DNA from: Acanthococcus lagerstroemiae
Lineage: Eukaryota > Arthropoda > Insecta > Hemiptera > Eriococcidae
Length of the DNA: 64,000 nt
Direction of reading: 5' to 3'
Assembly: GCA_031841125.1 (NCBI GenBank)
Contig: CM063106.1
Location: 11,408,001 to 11,472,000 of the forward strand
Positions 23,913 to 35,568 of this stretch are shown here, piece after piece. Position 1 is the first letter of the stretch, and every line of letters starts with the position of its first letter. A program made the position numbers and the translations under genes. The notes under the pieces were generated by a model, which searched no databases, had not been told where the DNA came from, and was given only the letters and a program-made list of their open reading frames with translations.

Positions 23913-24746
23913 TCGAGATAGGTAAAATGGACTCGACCCTGACAATCGAAAAAACAATACATCAGATTTAGGGATCTTGGTCGAGGATTCCGAATATTAT
24001 GGTATAATATTCAGTGTCGGACTATGGAACCTTTGAATCCAAATTTTACAAGGAAAGAATCTAGTGTATTTACAGTTTTTCATTTTTATACTACGTATAG
24101 TTTATTTTTTTACAACAATAAATTGAAATGGTCGGTGTAAATGGAAATCTACATATAAGAAAAAGGGAAAAAACCTACTCGTTTAGAGAAGAAAAATCTC
24201 TTGAAAAGCAGTTGGTTACATGAGATACAGTCAGGGTAATCGAAATTTCGAATTCGAAATGTTCAGAGAAATAACATGGTGTTTCCATGCTTGTTAATTT
24301 GGAAATTGTATTCATCTTTTTCACTTAGCTCAATTTAAAAAGTTGGAATCGCTGAAAATGCTGAGCTTCTTGTGTAAAATTTGAATTTTAGAAACTCGAA
24401 TCGATGTGGGATCGAACACTTGATACAGTAATCAAATTAATAAGTGATTAAAAATTATATACAATTTTGTAGTCCATATTATTTTATTCGATTTGTCATG
24501 TCAAGTCATCTTCGTACATTCAGAGAGTGAAATTTTGTTTTTGGATTGAAAATTTGGCAGGATATTCGCAGTCAGCGACTCGAGAAACCTCTATTTCGAT
24601 AGTGTTGTCTGATGTCTTCAACATTTCTGCGTTAATTGACCTTCTCCTGGTCCTCCGTTGGCATTGAGGAGGGAGAGGATTTGTTTGACCCCTCGAGAAA
24701 CTAGACTTCATCTCTTGACAAATTCAAGACCTTTCTTGATCCTATG

Positions 24747-24907
24747 CATAGGCGGCCCAACTAGGAATTACCTTTGGGAAGGGCTGAATCAGAGAAAAGT
24801 GTGGAGGTAAATTTTATACAAAAAAGTAAAATAATTGACTTGTAATTTGTAGCTTAAAATTCCACAAAAGTTTATCCATGCCCCCCCCCCTCTCGGTTGC
24901 TCCTATG
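24747..24907. mobile_element. small hAT-like MITE
   Basis: Termini CATAGG (24,747) and CCTATG (24,907). Flanks ATCCTATG and GTCCTATC match at 6 of 8 positions, consistent with a decayed 8-bp duplication. A 10-C tract (24,881-24,890) lies near the right end, the arrangement seen in the MITE at 19,344. Confidence 0.5.
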
Positions 24908-24909
24908 GT

Positions 24910-27245
24910 CCTATCTTGATCCAACAACGCGATAAGATAATAAATTCATCCGCTTACGAGATTCAGAATAACTTAGTTTTAGGATCAAGGATTACAGATA
25001 CAATGGAATAATTTGAGTTTAAAGGAATTCCGAGAAGCTTGAAAGTGTATAGTACAACTTGGATACTAATATTGCCACTGACATCAGAAGCAGAGGAAGA
25101 ATTAATATGGAGTGCTGCTCAGAATGCCAGGATAGTCGAGATGACAACCAAGTGGATTATACATTTCTCGCTTTATTTTTACGCGACCCGCAGCTGTGTA
25201 GAATTCACGTAGACAATTTATATGTTTGCTGACATTGAAGCTCAATTCGCCCAACGTTGCAGTCATTTTTATGAGCATCTCTTTGCCTACCACCTGCCTC
25301 AATTGTGATGGTAATAGAAGTTTTTTTCAGGAGGAAATAAACTCAGTACGTAGTACACGATAGTAAACTATGATTCTCGAGCCGCCATATTGAAGGCCAT
25401 CATTTCGTATCATAACGCCGAATGTTGTTTCAAAAGTAATTTGCGACTCTTCACTCGATTTCGTGGAATGATATTGATATTTCGTAAAAAGTACAAATTA
25501 TATTTTCAATTATTGGAGTTGAATGAGTTATGATGAAATAAAGATTCAAGACGTCAGCGAAGACTGAGTGTAAATTTATGCGTATTTGGGCGTCTATGTG
25601 TGGTGCCGGATTTATACCTTGTGGCGTAGTGAGCAAACGAGGAAGTGGCGCCTATTTGCCTCTTGGCTGGCATGGCTCAGTGTCCCGGGGGTGGGAGTTA
25701 TTTCTTTTTCCAATTGCACTAATTTCAGACTATGTACTAACATTATTCAATGCGGATGGATTTCGTGACACTGACCTTTAAAAATGATAGAAACCACTCA
25801 TTTGACAGCGGAGCTAGGAAAATTTTTTCAAATTTTCAGAAAACTTTTATCAAAAAAAGCATAATTTGGATGATAATTAGGCGAAATGATTATCCCCACA
25901 TACTCCGTCCCCTAGAACTAGCTATAACTAATTCCTTTTCTCCAATATACGAAGAAGAAATGAGGTACCGCCAGTTAAATTGACTGAAAACGGGTGTGTG
26001 CAATAGTTTTGCACTGGCCAAACATAATCCATTGAAGTTGGATGTAAGGAAGCGCATCCAGATGGCGCTTAGGACAACTGCCCAGTTTACCCTACGGGAA
26101 ATCTAGCTATGGCAAATCCAGCCCTGTCAATAGGCGGTATCGTGGCCATAAATAAACCATTTCTTGATCTCGGCTTTTAAGGGAAATGGACGTTCACCGT
26201 ATTTACGCGGTCATATACAGGGTAACCACTTTCTGGAAATCCGGGGAAAATCAGGGAATTTTGTCAGTCGAAAATAATGAAAATTAAAGAATGGCTACTA
26301 TTTTTCAAGAATAAATGTCAGCGTCAAGCGTAATGACTTATTTTTTTACTAAGTATTCTTAAAGCTGTGTACAATATTAGTGAAAAAAATGTTTGGAAAA
26401 TTAGTCTGCAAAACCGGGAAAAGTCTGGGAAAATCATTATAAAAAAAAGTTGCTACTCTGCATATGCTATTTCGTGTGAGCGAACTCTTGTTCTTATAAT
26501 ATCCTTTGTGAAGACTGGAGGGGTAGGGGGCAAAACGATACTACTGCCGCTCTCAGCTGCACTAGTGGATGACACGTGCCCCAGCTTCTCCTGGCTCCGG
26601 TGCTATTGCTAGTATTTGAGCAAAATGGTTACTAATGGAGATGACTGACTACAGTTCATGAGCTGCAGCATGTGAGCTCTGCGTGAGTTTTCGTCAAAAA
26701 TGAAAGCCCAAGGGATCATACCAGTATTTTATCTAACCGTATGTGATGGTTTTATGACGACTTTATGACTGCAAGCGATAAAGGCTATTTCCATGCGAAC
26801 GTTTCCTTGTAACCCGGTTATAAGTGTAGTTGATTTCGTTGTACGTCCCTTCAGTCACGAGCACTGCGTCTAGCTGTACATTTTTTAAAGAAAGTTGCCA
26901 ATTAGGCGTTATCTTTCAATGGCAAGATGTTAGTTGGCGCAAACGATTACCTGATTCCGTTCGTTGACAGCGTTTGTGAAAGTAAGTTTCGTATTGCACT
27001 TATACATTCGGTGCACAGTACTTTCTCTTCATTCTGCTGCCACCGACTGTACGCGCGAAATATGAATAGCAGCGCAGTCGGAATATCTCGCAAATGTTTC
27101 GTTGATATGGAGGCGCACATAATATTATACTTATTGTTTTCACGTGCGCAGTCGAGAATAAAATTTCGCGATTGATGTGTTACGTAGCTGTTGTAGAAAT
27201 TGCGAAGGCAGGTTCCCTTATCTGTGTGTTCGTACCTGGGTATCT
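24910..27245. other. no recognisable gene
   Basis: Short ORFs without motifs. A patch near 26,220-26,420 with CAGGGAATTTTG and GGGAAAAGTCTGGG recalls a dispersed 'ccctggaaaagtcagggaattt' repeat that also appears near 43,350, but its borders are unclear. Confidence 0.4.
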
Positions 27246-27249
27246 TCGT

Positions 27250-27545
27250 TTCTGGATTGATCTATGTGTGGAATGTCTCTCTGGTGCAAGAGTGCGGGCG
27301 CCCTGTATAGATGGTAGCTGTTACATTGTCATCGCAGCCGAACCCTGATATACTATGTGTAATGTTCATGAACTGGATGTGGAATTATTGAAAATGTGTA
27401 CACGTGACACTGTACCCTGTATTCCATCACAGACTCTTAGATGATTGAGAAAATAGAGAAGAAAAATAAGTATGTCACCCTGGTGCAAAAGAGTGTGCGC
27501 ACGCTGTGTAGACGACACCTGTCATTTTCATTGCAGCCGAACCTT
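27250..27545. repeat. satellite-like tandem repeat, about 200-bp unit (left block)
   Basis: One full and one partial unit. The block CTGGTGCAAGAGTG...CATTGTCATCGCAGCCGAACC recurs about 220 bp downstream as CTGGTGCAAAAGAGTG...TTTTCATTGCAGCCGAACC. Units are joined by GATTGAGAAAATAGAGAAG. A further copy lies at 31,588-31,812, on the other side of the LINE. Confidence 0.7.
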
Positions 27546-28715
27546 GATAGGTTGTTGTTATGTTCCTTAGTCTGTGGACTTATAGGTTGCGTTTCTCCAC
27601 TTTTTTCTCTCCTGTGCTAATCTTTTCATTTCTGAAAATGATTTACACTTTGAATCCTTCATTATCTGCACTTCATAGCTCATTCTTTGCCTTCCTTTCC
27701 AGTTCTTTCCCTCAACTATCCTCTGTAGCAATAATAACACTATCCCTGGATGTCTTATATTATGACCTATCATTTTAACACTTCTTGTTACGATTATATT
27801 CCAGATTTTTATTTTCCTTCCTGTTTGCCTCAATACTTTTCTATTTCTGATCTTTCCTATCCATTGATTCTCAACATGCTCCGATAATACCACATTTCAA
27901 AAGCTTATATCTTATTTATTTCTTGTGTTTTTAATGTCCAGGTCTCACATCCATACAATACTGGTATACTCCAAATGTACGTTTGAAGTAATCTCTGTCC
28001 CACTTCTAAATGTAGGTTCAGTAGTACTGGGGGAGTAACCTTAATTCACTCCTTTTTGAATTTTCGCTTCTCCCACATTTTCCTCTATTTGTATTTGAGC
28101 CTTCTGATCCTTACATAAGTTGCATATTACTCATCTTTCTTTGTATTTAACTCCTATCTGATTTCTTAAGGATGTTAATTAACTTGATTTCCTGGAAATC
28201 TATTGGCATTTCTCCTTCCTCATACATTCGGCAAATTATTTTTTATAAATTTTTTAAAACTCCCTCGCCTGGATTCTTAAATAACTCACTAGCAACTTCT
28301 TTTTACCTGCTTTTATTTCTTTCAGAGCTTTATCAAATTCCAATCTGGATCTTCTTTTTCTTCATCCTCCACACTATCTTCTTTTCCAATACATTTACTT
28401 ATACCTGTTCCATTCTTATACAGTTTGTCAACATATCGCACCCATCTTTTTATTTTGTCTTTTTTAGAGTCTTTGTTCTTTCTCTTCTTCCTCCAGTATA
28501 TCTTTTTACTATATTATCTTTCACTTGCTCCTCAATTTCCTCACAACTGAAGGGTACTGAGAAAAAAACAGGTGGTATCTCACTTTTTGGCGAAATTGAA
28601 TTATTAATACTGTTGGAACGGGAGTAATGAGCAGAAGTACCTAGCTGAGTTATGATGGATGCCTGAAAGGATGCTATACAGTTCAGAAAAACTGGTTTCA
28701 AAATTCAAATGCCTA

Positions 28716-29029
28716 CAGTAGACTCTCGATTATCCGAAACTCTCTACTATCCGAACTGAAAACTTTACTCTCAATTATCCGAAGTTACGATTATCCGAAT
28801 TTTTATATTTTCTTGATTATCCGAACATGCGTAAGTAAATTGGGAATTTTCATATTTTTTTTAAATTTTAATTATTTACCTGCAGTAAACGATTGGGGAA
28901 ATGATGAGGATTATATCAGAATGATTACAATCGAAAAAACACAAATTTGAAGAACCTCGCGATTATCCGAATTCCTGATTATCCGAATTTCCCATTCCCC
29001 AGTTAGTTCGGATATTCGAGAGTCTACTG
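28716..29029. mobile_element. pogo/Tigger-type MITE inserted in the LINE
   Basis: Termini CAGTAGACTCTCGATTATCC and its inverted match (GGATATTCGAGAGTCTACTG) are flanked by TA on both sides (28,714-28,715 and 29,030-29,031), as expected for Tc1/mariner-pogo integration. The interior repeats ATTATCCGAA seven or more times. No ORF. Confidence 0.85.
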
Positions 29030-29944
29030 TACAGGTAAAGAACCACATACGTAAACAAATTGTTTTTCATTTTTCTCGCTTCGCCACAAAAGTCACTTAC
29101 CTGCTGCTTTCCCTGGACTCTTCAATTCTGATTAATCCATTTTTCTTTGGTCTTCTTACATTTTCTCTTTATTTGATTTCTTAAAGCCTTGTATTTGTCC
29201 TTACTTTCTCTACCATTGGCTTGTTTACACTTTCTTCTTCTTCCTTCCATTAACTCTGATCTCACTTTCTACCCATGGTTTTCTCCTTTCTATTATTTGA
29301 GTAGATACCTATTTTCTTTCTTGCTAACAAATTGTTGTTCTTTTTTTAGTGCTATCCTCTCCCTCTTTCAGTCCTGTAATTTACAGAGTTCTTTCGCTGC
29401 TTCTTTCTGATATTCTTCTCTTTTTTCTTCTTTTTTTTCACTTCTTTCAATAACTCCAAATTTCATTTGGTTTTTACTTCCTTCTTCTTCATCTTTTTAA
29501 ATTTAAACCTGTATTTCATCAGTACTAAATTGTAATCACTATCTACATCCGCTCCTAGGTATGCCTTACAATCCAATATTTGATTTTTGTATCCTTTCTT
29601 GTCATAATATATATTCTGTTTGATATCTTCTTTCATCTCCTGGGCTTTCCCAAATGTATTCCCTTCTTTCGTGATTTTTCAATAGAGTGTTTCCAGTAAC
29701 TAATTTAGGTGTATTCTTTACAAAATTGAAGAGCTTTTTTCCAAAGTGACCTAAGTCAATTTTTCTAGTTCTGAGAAAATCGATAAAAATAATGTGTACG
29801 CCACAGAATTACTATGAAGAGGGCGGAAATGATATGAATCGACAGTCGAGGATAGTACCAATCGATTGTGAACGCAATTATCATCTCACCACCTAGGAAC
29901 GTACCGAAGAGTTTTACCCCGGGGGGGGGGGGAGTATAAAAATT

Positions 29945-30170
29945 GTGAAAGTCCCAACTGACTTAGCTCAAAATTCCCAAGTATCAAAGCAAGAAAAAAC
30001 CTTTTGACCTGTTAGATTTTTCTAGCTGACTCAACTCAAAATTCCGAAGTATCAAAGCAAAAGAAGAAAAACCTTTTGACTTGTATAGTTTCCCAACTTC
30101 TCAACTCAATTCCTAAGTATTTTAACTTGTTAGATTTTCCTTACTCGCCTGACTGAAATTGTAAATTTTC
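29945..30170. repeat. tandem repeat, unit about 70-75 bp
   Basis: Blocks of CAACTCAAAATTCC, AAGTATCAAAGCAA and CCTTTTGACTTGT recur three times with increasing divergence. Located inside the LINE span, so probably part of a later insertion together with the G/C tracts near 29,921 and 30,396. Confidence 0.6.
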
Positions 30171-31587
30171 CCAATTGAGAGAGAAAAATCCCTACAGAGG
30201 GAGGGGGAGTTGCCCCCTGCCTCTCTATCGGTATGTCCCTGCCACCACTTTTCAAAATATTGTAAGAGGCCGTTAAAGTTGGTGACCTATCTGACTTAAG
30301 TCACTTTGGCATAAAATACTGCATTAACTCAACAAAAATAAATAGGTAGTTGTATCACTGTTATTTTTTTGGCCGATGTGGGGGGGACCCCTAAACCCCC
30401 CCCCCCGCGTCGGTACGGCCCTGGATGGAAACAAACTTCAACTTACACGCATGAAACATCAAACTTAACATAGATAGAGAGCTCAGACCACGACTGGATT
30501 GTACTTCATCATTTTCTCTACCAGATTGCGTTGTTATCTCAGAATCGCCAAAAATTGACTTAGGTCATTTTGGAACAAAGCTCTTTATAAGCCTCGACCC
30601 TCTTTCATTTCGCTCTCCTAAACCATGCTCTCTGCATACCTCTTCTTTTTTTCTTCCTCCTACTCGGGCGTTCCAGTCTCCCATTATAATTAAATTTTCT
30701 TTTCCTTTCACCTTGCTTAGTACTTCATCAATTTCTTCATTCGCGTATGTATGCAAAGGAGTCGCTCCAGGTGACTGTTACCGAAAACAACATTTACTGT
30801 TTACTGATTGGTGGATTTGGGCGAAAACATGACATGGGAGGATGATGATCGAAAAGTTATTACAAAAATCCAAAATTAAGCTCATCTGGTAGGAAATGAA
30901 AAGGGCTACAACTTTTGTTCTTAGCATTTTTTCATAAAAATCAATGTGAAAGCCGCGAGCAACACTTTCATGAGCACACGTTCTTATGGTTTTCGCCTTC
31001 GACAGTAGCGCTCCTGGTGGAACATACATACGCGTTCTTCACTATAACTTTCTGTTGGCATATAAACTTGGACTGTCACTTAGCTGAAATTCTCACCATT
31101 AATATTCTCTCATTGGGTATAACTTTGCGGTCTATTTCCTACAGTCTTATTCATAATAATACCTACGACTGCTTGCCCTCTTTTGATGCGGTGTTAATCA
31201 TTCTATACTCCACCAAAAATCATTTTCTTTTGGCCATCTCACTTAGCTAATTCCTATTATGTACATCCAATTTTAATCCTTTCATCGCTGTCTTTAAGTT
31301 TTCTAATTTGCCTCGCTCATTCAGTGTCGGTTACATTCCATGTCCCTATTCTAATTCTGATAGTTTCTAGGTAGTCTCCACCCGGATATCCGTATGGGAG
31401 ACTTTTTATTTCCGGAATGATTATTTACTTGATGAAAGGCCATCATAATTGTAGGGTGGAGTCGCATCTCCAAGGGAAAATATGACGTAATTTCCCCTCG
31501 CTTTCATCCGGGTTTATCAGTAGGAAAGTTTTCCTTTTCCTATGTGCCTTTAGTTTTTCTTTAAGCCCCCTTACCACGCCAAGGTTG

Positions 31588-31812
31588 CACACACAGTCGG
31601 AGATTGAGAAAATAGAAAAGAAAAATATCTAATATGTGAAATGGCTCCCTAGTGTAAAAGAGTGAGGGCATCCTGTATAAACGGGTAGCTGTTACATTGT
31701 CATTGTAGCCAAAACCCGGATGTAGTATGTGTAATGTCTGTGAACTGGATGTGAAATGATTGAAAATACACGTAACACTGTACCGTACCCCGTATTCCAT
31801 CATAGACTCCCA
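31588..31812. repeat. satellite-like unit (right block)
   Basis: Carries GATTGAGAAAATAGAAAAG, GTAAAAGAGTGAGGGC, TAGCTGTTACATTGTCATTG and GTATTCCATCATAGACTC, in the same order as the repeat at 27,250-27,545. The two blocks flank the LINE, which implies that it inserted into this array. Confidence 0.7.
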
Positions 31813-32621
31813 ATAAGTAAGAAAATAAAAAATAAAAAAGCCAGAAAGATAAGTGCCCTATCGTAGCCATGTTCGTGGCCATTTCCAATTAATTACATCT
31901 GTAACAGAGCGTTAGATAGAAATGGATCTCTTTTCTCGCTGCATCGAATCTACGACCAACGTGTGTACACAATGTCGAGGGGATCGTTCTTTTAAAAATT
32001 CTATTATAATGGTTGATGCTGCATGTCGAACACAATACACCCTTATTCAAAATGTTTAAACGTCGAATTACAAATAACATCGCGTCACGGCCTCTCTTTT
32101 TCTAGTCTTATATATATTCCTTCTGTCGCTCTCTCGGTTCACGCGGCTTCGTTTTTCTTTTTTGTAATTTTCGAAGGGTGAGCGGACTAGCGGGGAGGTC
32201 AAACCGGACCAGCCTTGAAATACGGGAAAGGGCCCCGCCCAACTTCGCCATCGTATAATAGCCTATTAGATCGGAGAGTAACAGGATGCGTCCAGTACTC
32301 GGTGCTGGCTCGTTTTTAATATGTATAACATTGTAACACCTTCGAGTATCGGATGATGGTTTTTTTATTGTATTTTTTATACAACATATACATATAGCTT
32401 CTTCATTTTGGTGATCGGTTCGTTATTCCCAATTGTCCTCCACTATAATTGAATCTCAATCGGTAGTGCGATGTGTATTTTCTGAGTTCTTGACAATAGA
32501 GTATCGATACTTTTGACAGTATTAAGAAAATTAACAGTATCAAATAATTTTGATATAGTTTCTCTTGTCACTGAATTTGAAGAAAGTGAATGATGGTGTA
32601 TTCTGATATCACCGCATACCT

Positions 32622-33015
32622 ATGTCGCTTAGGATAGTCTGTTACATGTGTAAAAATTATTCAAATTATATACAGTTTCTTCGGCTTTTACTCTTCTGTA
32701 TTTGAGTAACAGCGGGACTGTCCTTAAAGTGTAGCATCTTGAGAAATGTGCGTTGCACCTCACGCTCAGGGCCCCGAAGAAAGAAGAAAGAGAAGGAAAA
32801 AGAAAAAATAGCTATGTCGCTTATTGTCTGTTACATGTGTAAAAATTATTCAAATTATATACAGTTTCTTCGGCTTTTACTCTTCTGTATTTGAGTATCA
32901 GCGGGACCGTCCTTAAAGTGTATAGCATCTTGAGAAATGTGCGCTAGACCCCACGTTCAGGGCACCGAAGAAAAAAGAAAGAGAAGGGGAAAAAAAGAAG
33001 ACAGAGAAAAATAGT
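32622..33015. repeat. direct tandem duplication, unit about 190 bp
   Basis: The sequence from TATGTCGCTTAGGATAGTCTG to the purine-rich GAAGAAAGAAGAAAGAG tail is repeated immediately from about 32,811. Copies are more than 90% alike by eye over GTTACATGTGTAAAAATTAT and following blocks, indicating a comparatively recent duplication. Confidence 0.85.
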
Positions 33016-33032
33016 TAAAGAGTAAAAAAATA

Positions 33033-33206
33033 CAGGAAAACCTCCCTCGATGAACATGTCCATTTAGTGAAAACCAGTGATGGCGGACGCTTTTGTTTTT
33101 AGCGCCATATGCCTAAAGACATAATGGAGAACCTCTACATAACGAACGTCTCAACAAACCAAGTTTTTTCACGCCAAAGGTGTTCGCTATATTCGAGGTT
33201 TTACAG
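33033..33206. mobile_element. pogo/Tigger-type MITE
   Basis: Left end CAGGAAAACCTC and right end GAGGTTTTACAG form imperfect inverted termini, with TA on both sides (33,031-33,032 and 33,207-33,208). The interior has TTCGCTATATTCGAGG and CATAACGAACG words typical of Tigger-like elements. 174 bp. Confidence 0.65.
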
Positions 33207-34183
33207 TACTAACTTATGTCTTTAACAGTAACAAGTTATAAGATGCATGGTTTATTTTTATTCCACTTGAATACTTGAAATGGTTTGAATATTACAACTT
33301 TTTCTTGAATGTTTTACAAGGAAACATTTTTATTTTGGAGGGAGGGTGTCGGATCTTCAGCATTCTTAACAAACGTAAAAAATTCCTTCTCAAGTTAAAA
33401 ATTGAAAATTTAGATCTTAAAAATGAGATACCCAGAAATTCGATTTGAAAAGATAGAATTGGTTTATACAGATATGCTCTTTTAGAAAATAATCATCATT
33501 TCTAGAATGCCCTGTCGTGCTCATTTTGAATGCCCCTTCCAATGACATAAAAATTTGAAAATACTCATCAATATCAATTTGCATTTAGAGTTTGAATAGT
33601 TTCGAAGTACTTCATACTTAGCTTAGTTCCATGTCAATATACCCCCAACTTCTAATTTGAACCTAAGTAAAAACGACTTTGGACTTCTCAAAAGTACAAT
33701 AGGCTGATTAAGGTTAGCGAAATAATCCAAATAAATAAAAAAATAGCAATCCAGATGCGTAATTTTTGATTTAAATAAAAAATGGCCAGATCCATAATTC
33801 TTAGTTAAATATTGTTTGTTTTTGCTAACTGTACTCAATAGGTATCAGCATAACCTAGTTACCTTGTTGAAATATTAACCGAAATAAAGACTTAATTCCA
33901 ACATTAGGTTTCCTTTTATTTATAAATGAATATTCTGCTACCTAGTGACCACAATATAGGGAAGGGAAACTCCCTTGTCTGAAGAATCTAATAAAATCAA
34001 TTTCAGTTCATTTCTAAAATTCAAAAAAAGTGTAAAAAATGTTTTCGCTCGCATGGGAGGAGGCAACAAATATCATAGGCCTCGCTTTGTGTAAGTCAGC
34101 TCCGATTGTCAGTCAGTAAATCACTAAATACAGATGTGGTGGTATGGGTGCCGTTGGCGTTACCAATTTAATTGTTCAGTGTT

Positions 34184-34543
34184 CAGCGGTGGTAGCCTTG
34201 ATTTTTCTGAGGTGTAGCAAAACCCCATCTTGACGAGAGTAAAAAATTGATGATTTTTCGGAGTGTAGCAAAAATTTCAAGGTAATTTCTGGGGCGCCTA
34301 TCACCAAAATCATCCCCCATCCAAAAGAAAAGTTGTTCTTCAACGCATACATTCTCTATTTATTTTACTACAACTGCAAAACCTGCCTGTACTCTGTACT
34401 CTTAGATGAAGACGATTTTGTATAAAAAAGTTCTAAAAAATGGGAGATTTTTCGGGGTGTAGCAAACGTTTTTCCGAGGTGTAGCAAGCTGTTTTGGGGT
34501 GTAGCAACTTGCTACACACGCTATACAAAGGCTGCCACCGCTG
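34184..34543. mobile_element. hAT-like MITE with perfect 8-bp target duplication
   Basis: Termini CAGCGGTGGTAGCCTT and AAGGCTGCCACCGCTG match at 15 of 16 positions in inverted orientation. Flanks 34,176-34,183 and 34,544-34,551 are both TCAGTGTT. Internally GGTGTAGCAA-type words are repeated. 360 bp, non-coding. Confidence 0.9.
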
Positions 34544-34654
34544 TCAGTGTTTACCGTTCGGTCTTAGTTTCTTTTGTCACTCAGTACTCAGTACTTATTA
34601 ATTAACATGCTTTGAATAATTAATTACTAGCTTCAACGTGGAATTTGCTTTTCC

Positions 34655-34875
34655 ATTACTGTCAACTGGGGTAATATTGGACATTGGTGGTAATATCAGC
34701 CATTTGTGACTTGTAGGAGCGCTAGTATTGTTATTAGTGAAGTTATCTGGAATAATAGCAGACACTGGTGAATATTGACTGCTCATGACTTGTAGGAACG
34801 CTGGTATCGTTGTCAGTAAACAAGTCACGAATAACCAATATTACCAACAATGTCTAGTTTATACCCCAGTAGACT
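34655..34875. mobile_element. fold-back repeat
   Basis: Left arm CAACTGGGGTAATATTGG followed by ACATTGGTGGTAATAT pairs with the right arm (CAATATTACCAACAATGTC, then ATACCCCAGTAG). Between the arms the block TGACTTGTAGGAGCGCT...GTATTG is duplicated. Probably a small DNA element lying just upstream of the first Psc coding exon. Confidence 0.5.
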
Positions 34876-35568
34876 GTACATTTTAAAGTTTGAAATTTCA
34901 GCTACCACTCTGAGAGGGAATATTATGAACCATTGGCATGGAAATAATTGAGTGTGGCTTACATAGCCATGCGACAACTTTGTGTGGATGCTGGGCGAGA
35001 TCTCACTAGGCTGTGGTTCAAGGATATGTTTAAAAGTAACTTCGTTGGAGAAGGGGCAGAAATCAAGATGCCAGTTTTTCCACTTAGGAAAGCTGATGAA
35101 AAATTGCTTTTTCCACCTTCACAACAACTGAAAGCAATTTGCCTGCTGATTAGTGTTTGAGGGAGCCTATATTATAGCTTAGGTACTGTATCTACAGATC
35201 TGTAGTGAGGACTGCAATTGCGCCCTTTTTCAGTCATTTCTTGATGGTTTTCTTTTTGCATATTTTTGCATAAATTTACACCTTTGATACAAGTATTTTG
35301 CAGTTCTTCGAGCTCAGTGTGTATGATCCATGCCGTACTTGCCATACTTTTGTTATAAGTAAGCGTTTATGCACGCGAATTATACTTTATTAAATACTGA
35401 ATGATTAGGTACTTGTATTTCTTCATTTCAAAGTTGGTTCTAAAATACTTTGGTGCATGATACTGCTTGTTGCTACTGCGTGATAATCTGTGATATAAAT
35501 AAAAATTGTTGAAATAGAGGATATTAATGGCATGGTTTTCTTTGTTTTGTTTGTAGATAGAAGTCATC

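Larger units (their letters stand above)
27545..31585 (-). pseudogene. APE-type LINE, near full length but internally deleted
   Basis: Minus-strand non-LTR retrotransposon of about 4.0 kb. The 5' end, near 31,350, reads RIRIGTWNV, the usual start of the AP-endonuclease domain. 30,565-30,756 reads LIIMGDWNARVGG and HGLGERNERGSRL, the endonuclease catalytic region. Near 28,030-28,060 the RT motif KGV..G(C)SLSPVLLN-like sequence appears, and within about 80 bp it is followed by VLYGCETWTL and FEMWYYRSML, so the catalytic YADD part has been deleted. 27,567-27,893 encodes the typical C-terminus (RHPG, EGKNWKGRQRMSY, EMKRLAQERKKWR). Stops and frameshifts are frequent. A pogo-type MITE is inserted at 28,716-29,029. 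The plus-strand ORF at 28,172-28,627 is antisense to this element. Confidence 0.75.

Noticed and set aside
28172..28627. 150-codon plus-strand membrane-like ORF
   Set aside because: Antisense to the LINE remnant; the hydrophobic look comes from T-rich complementary sequence.
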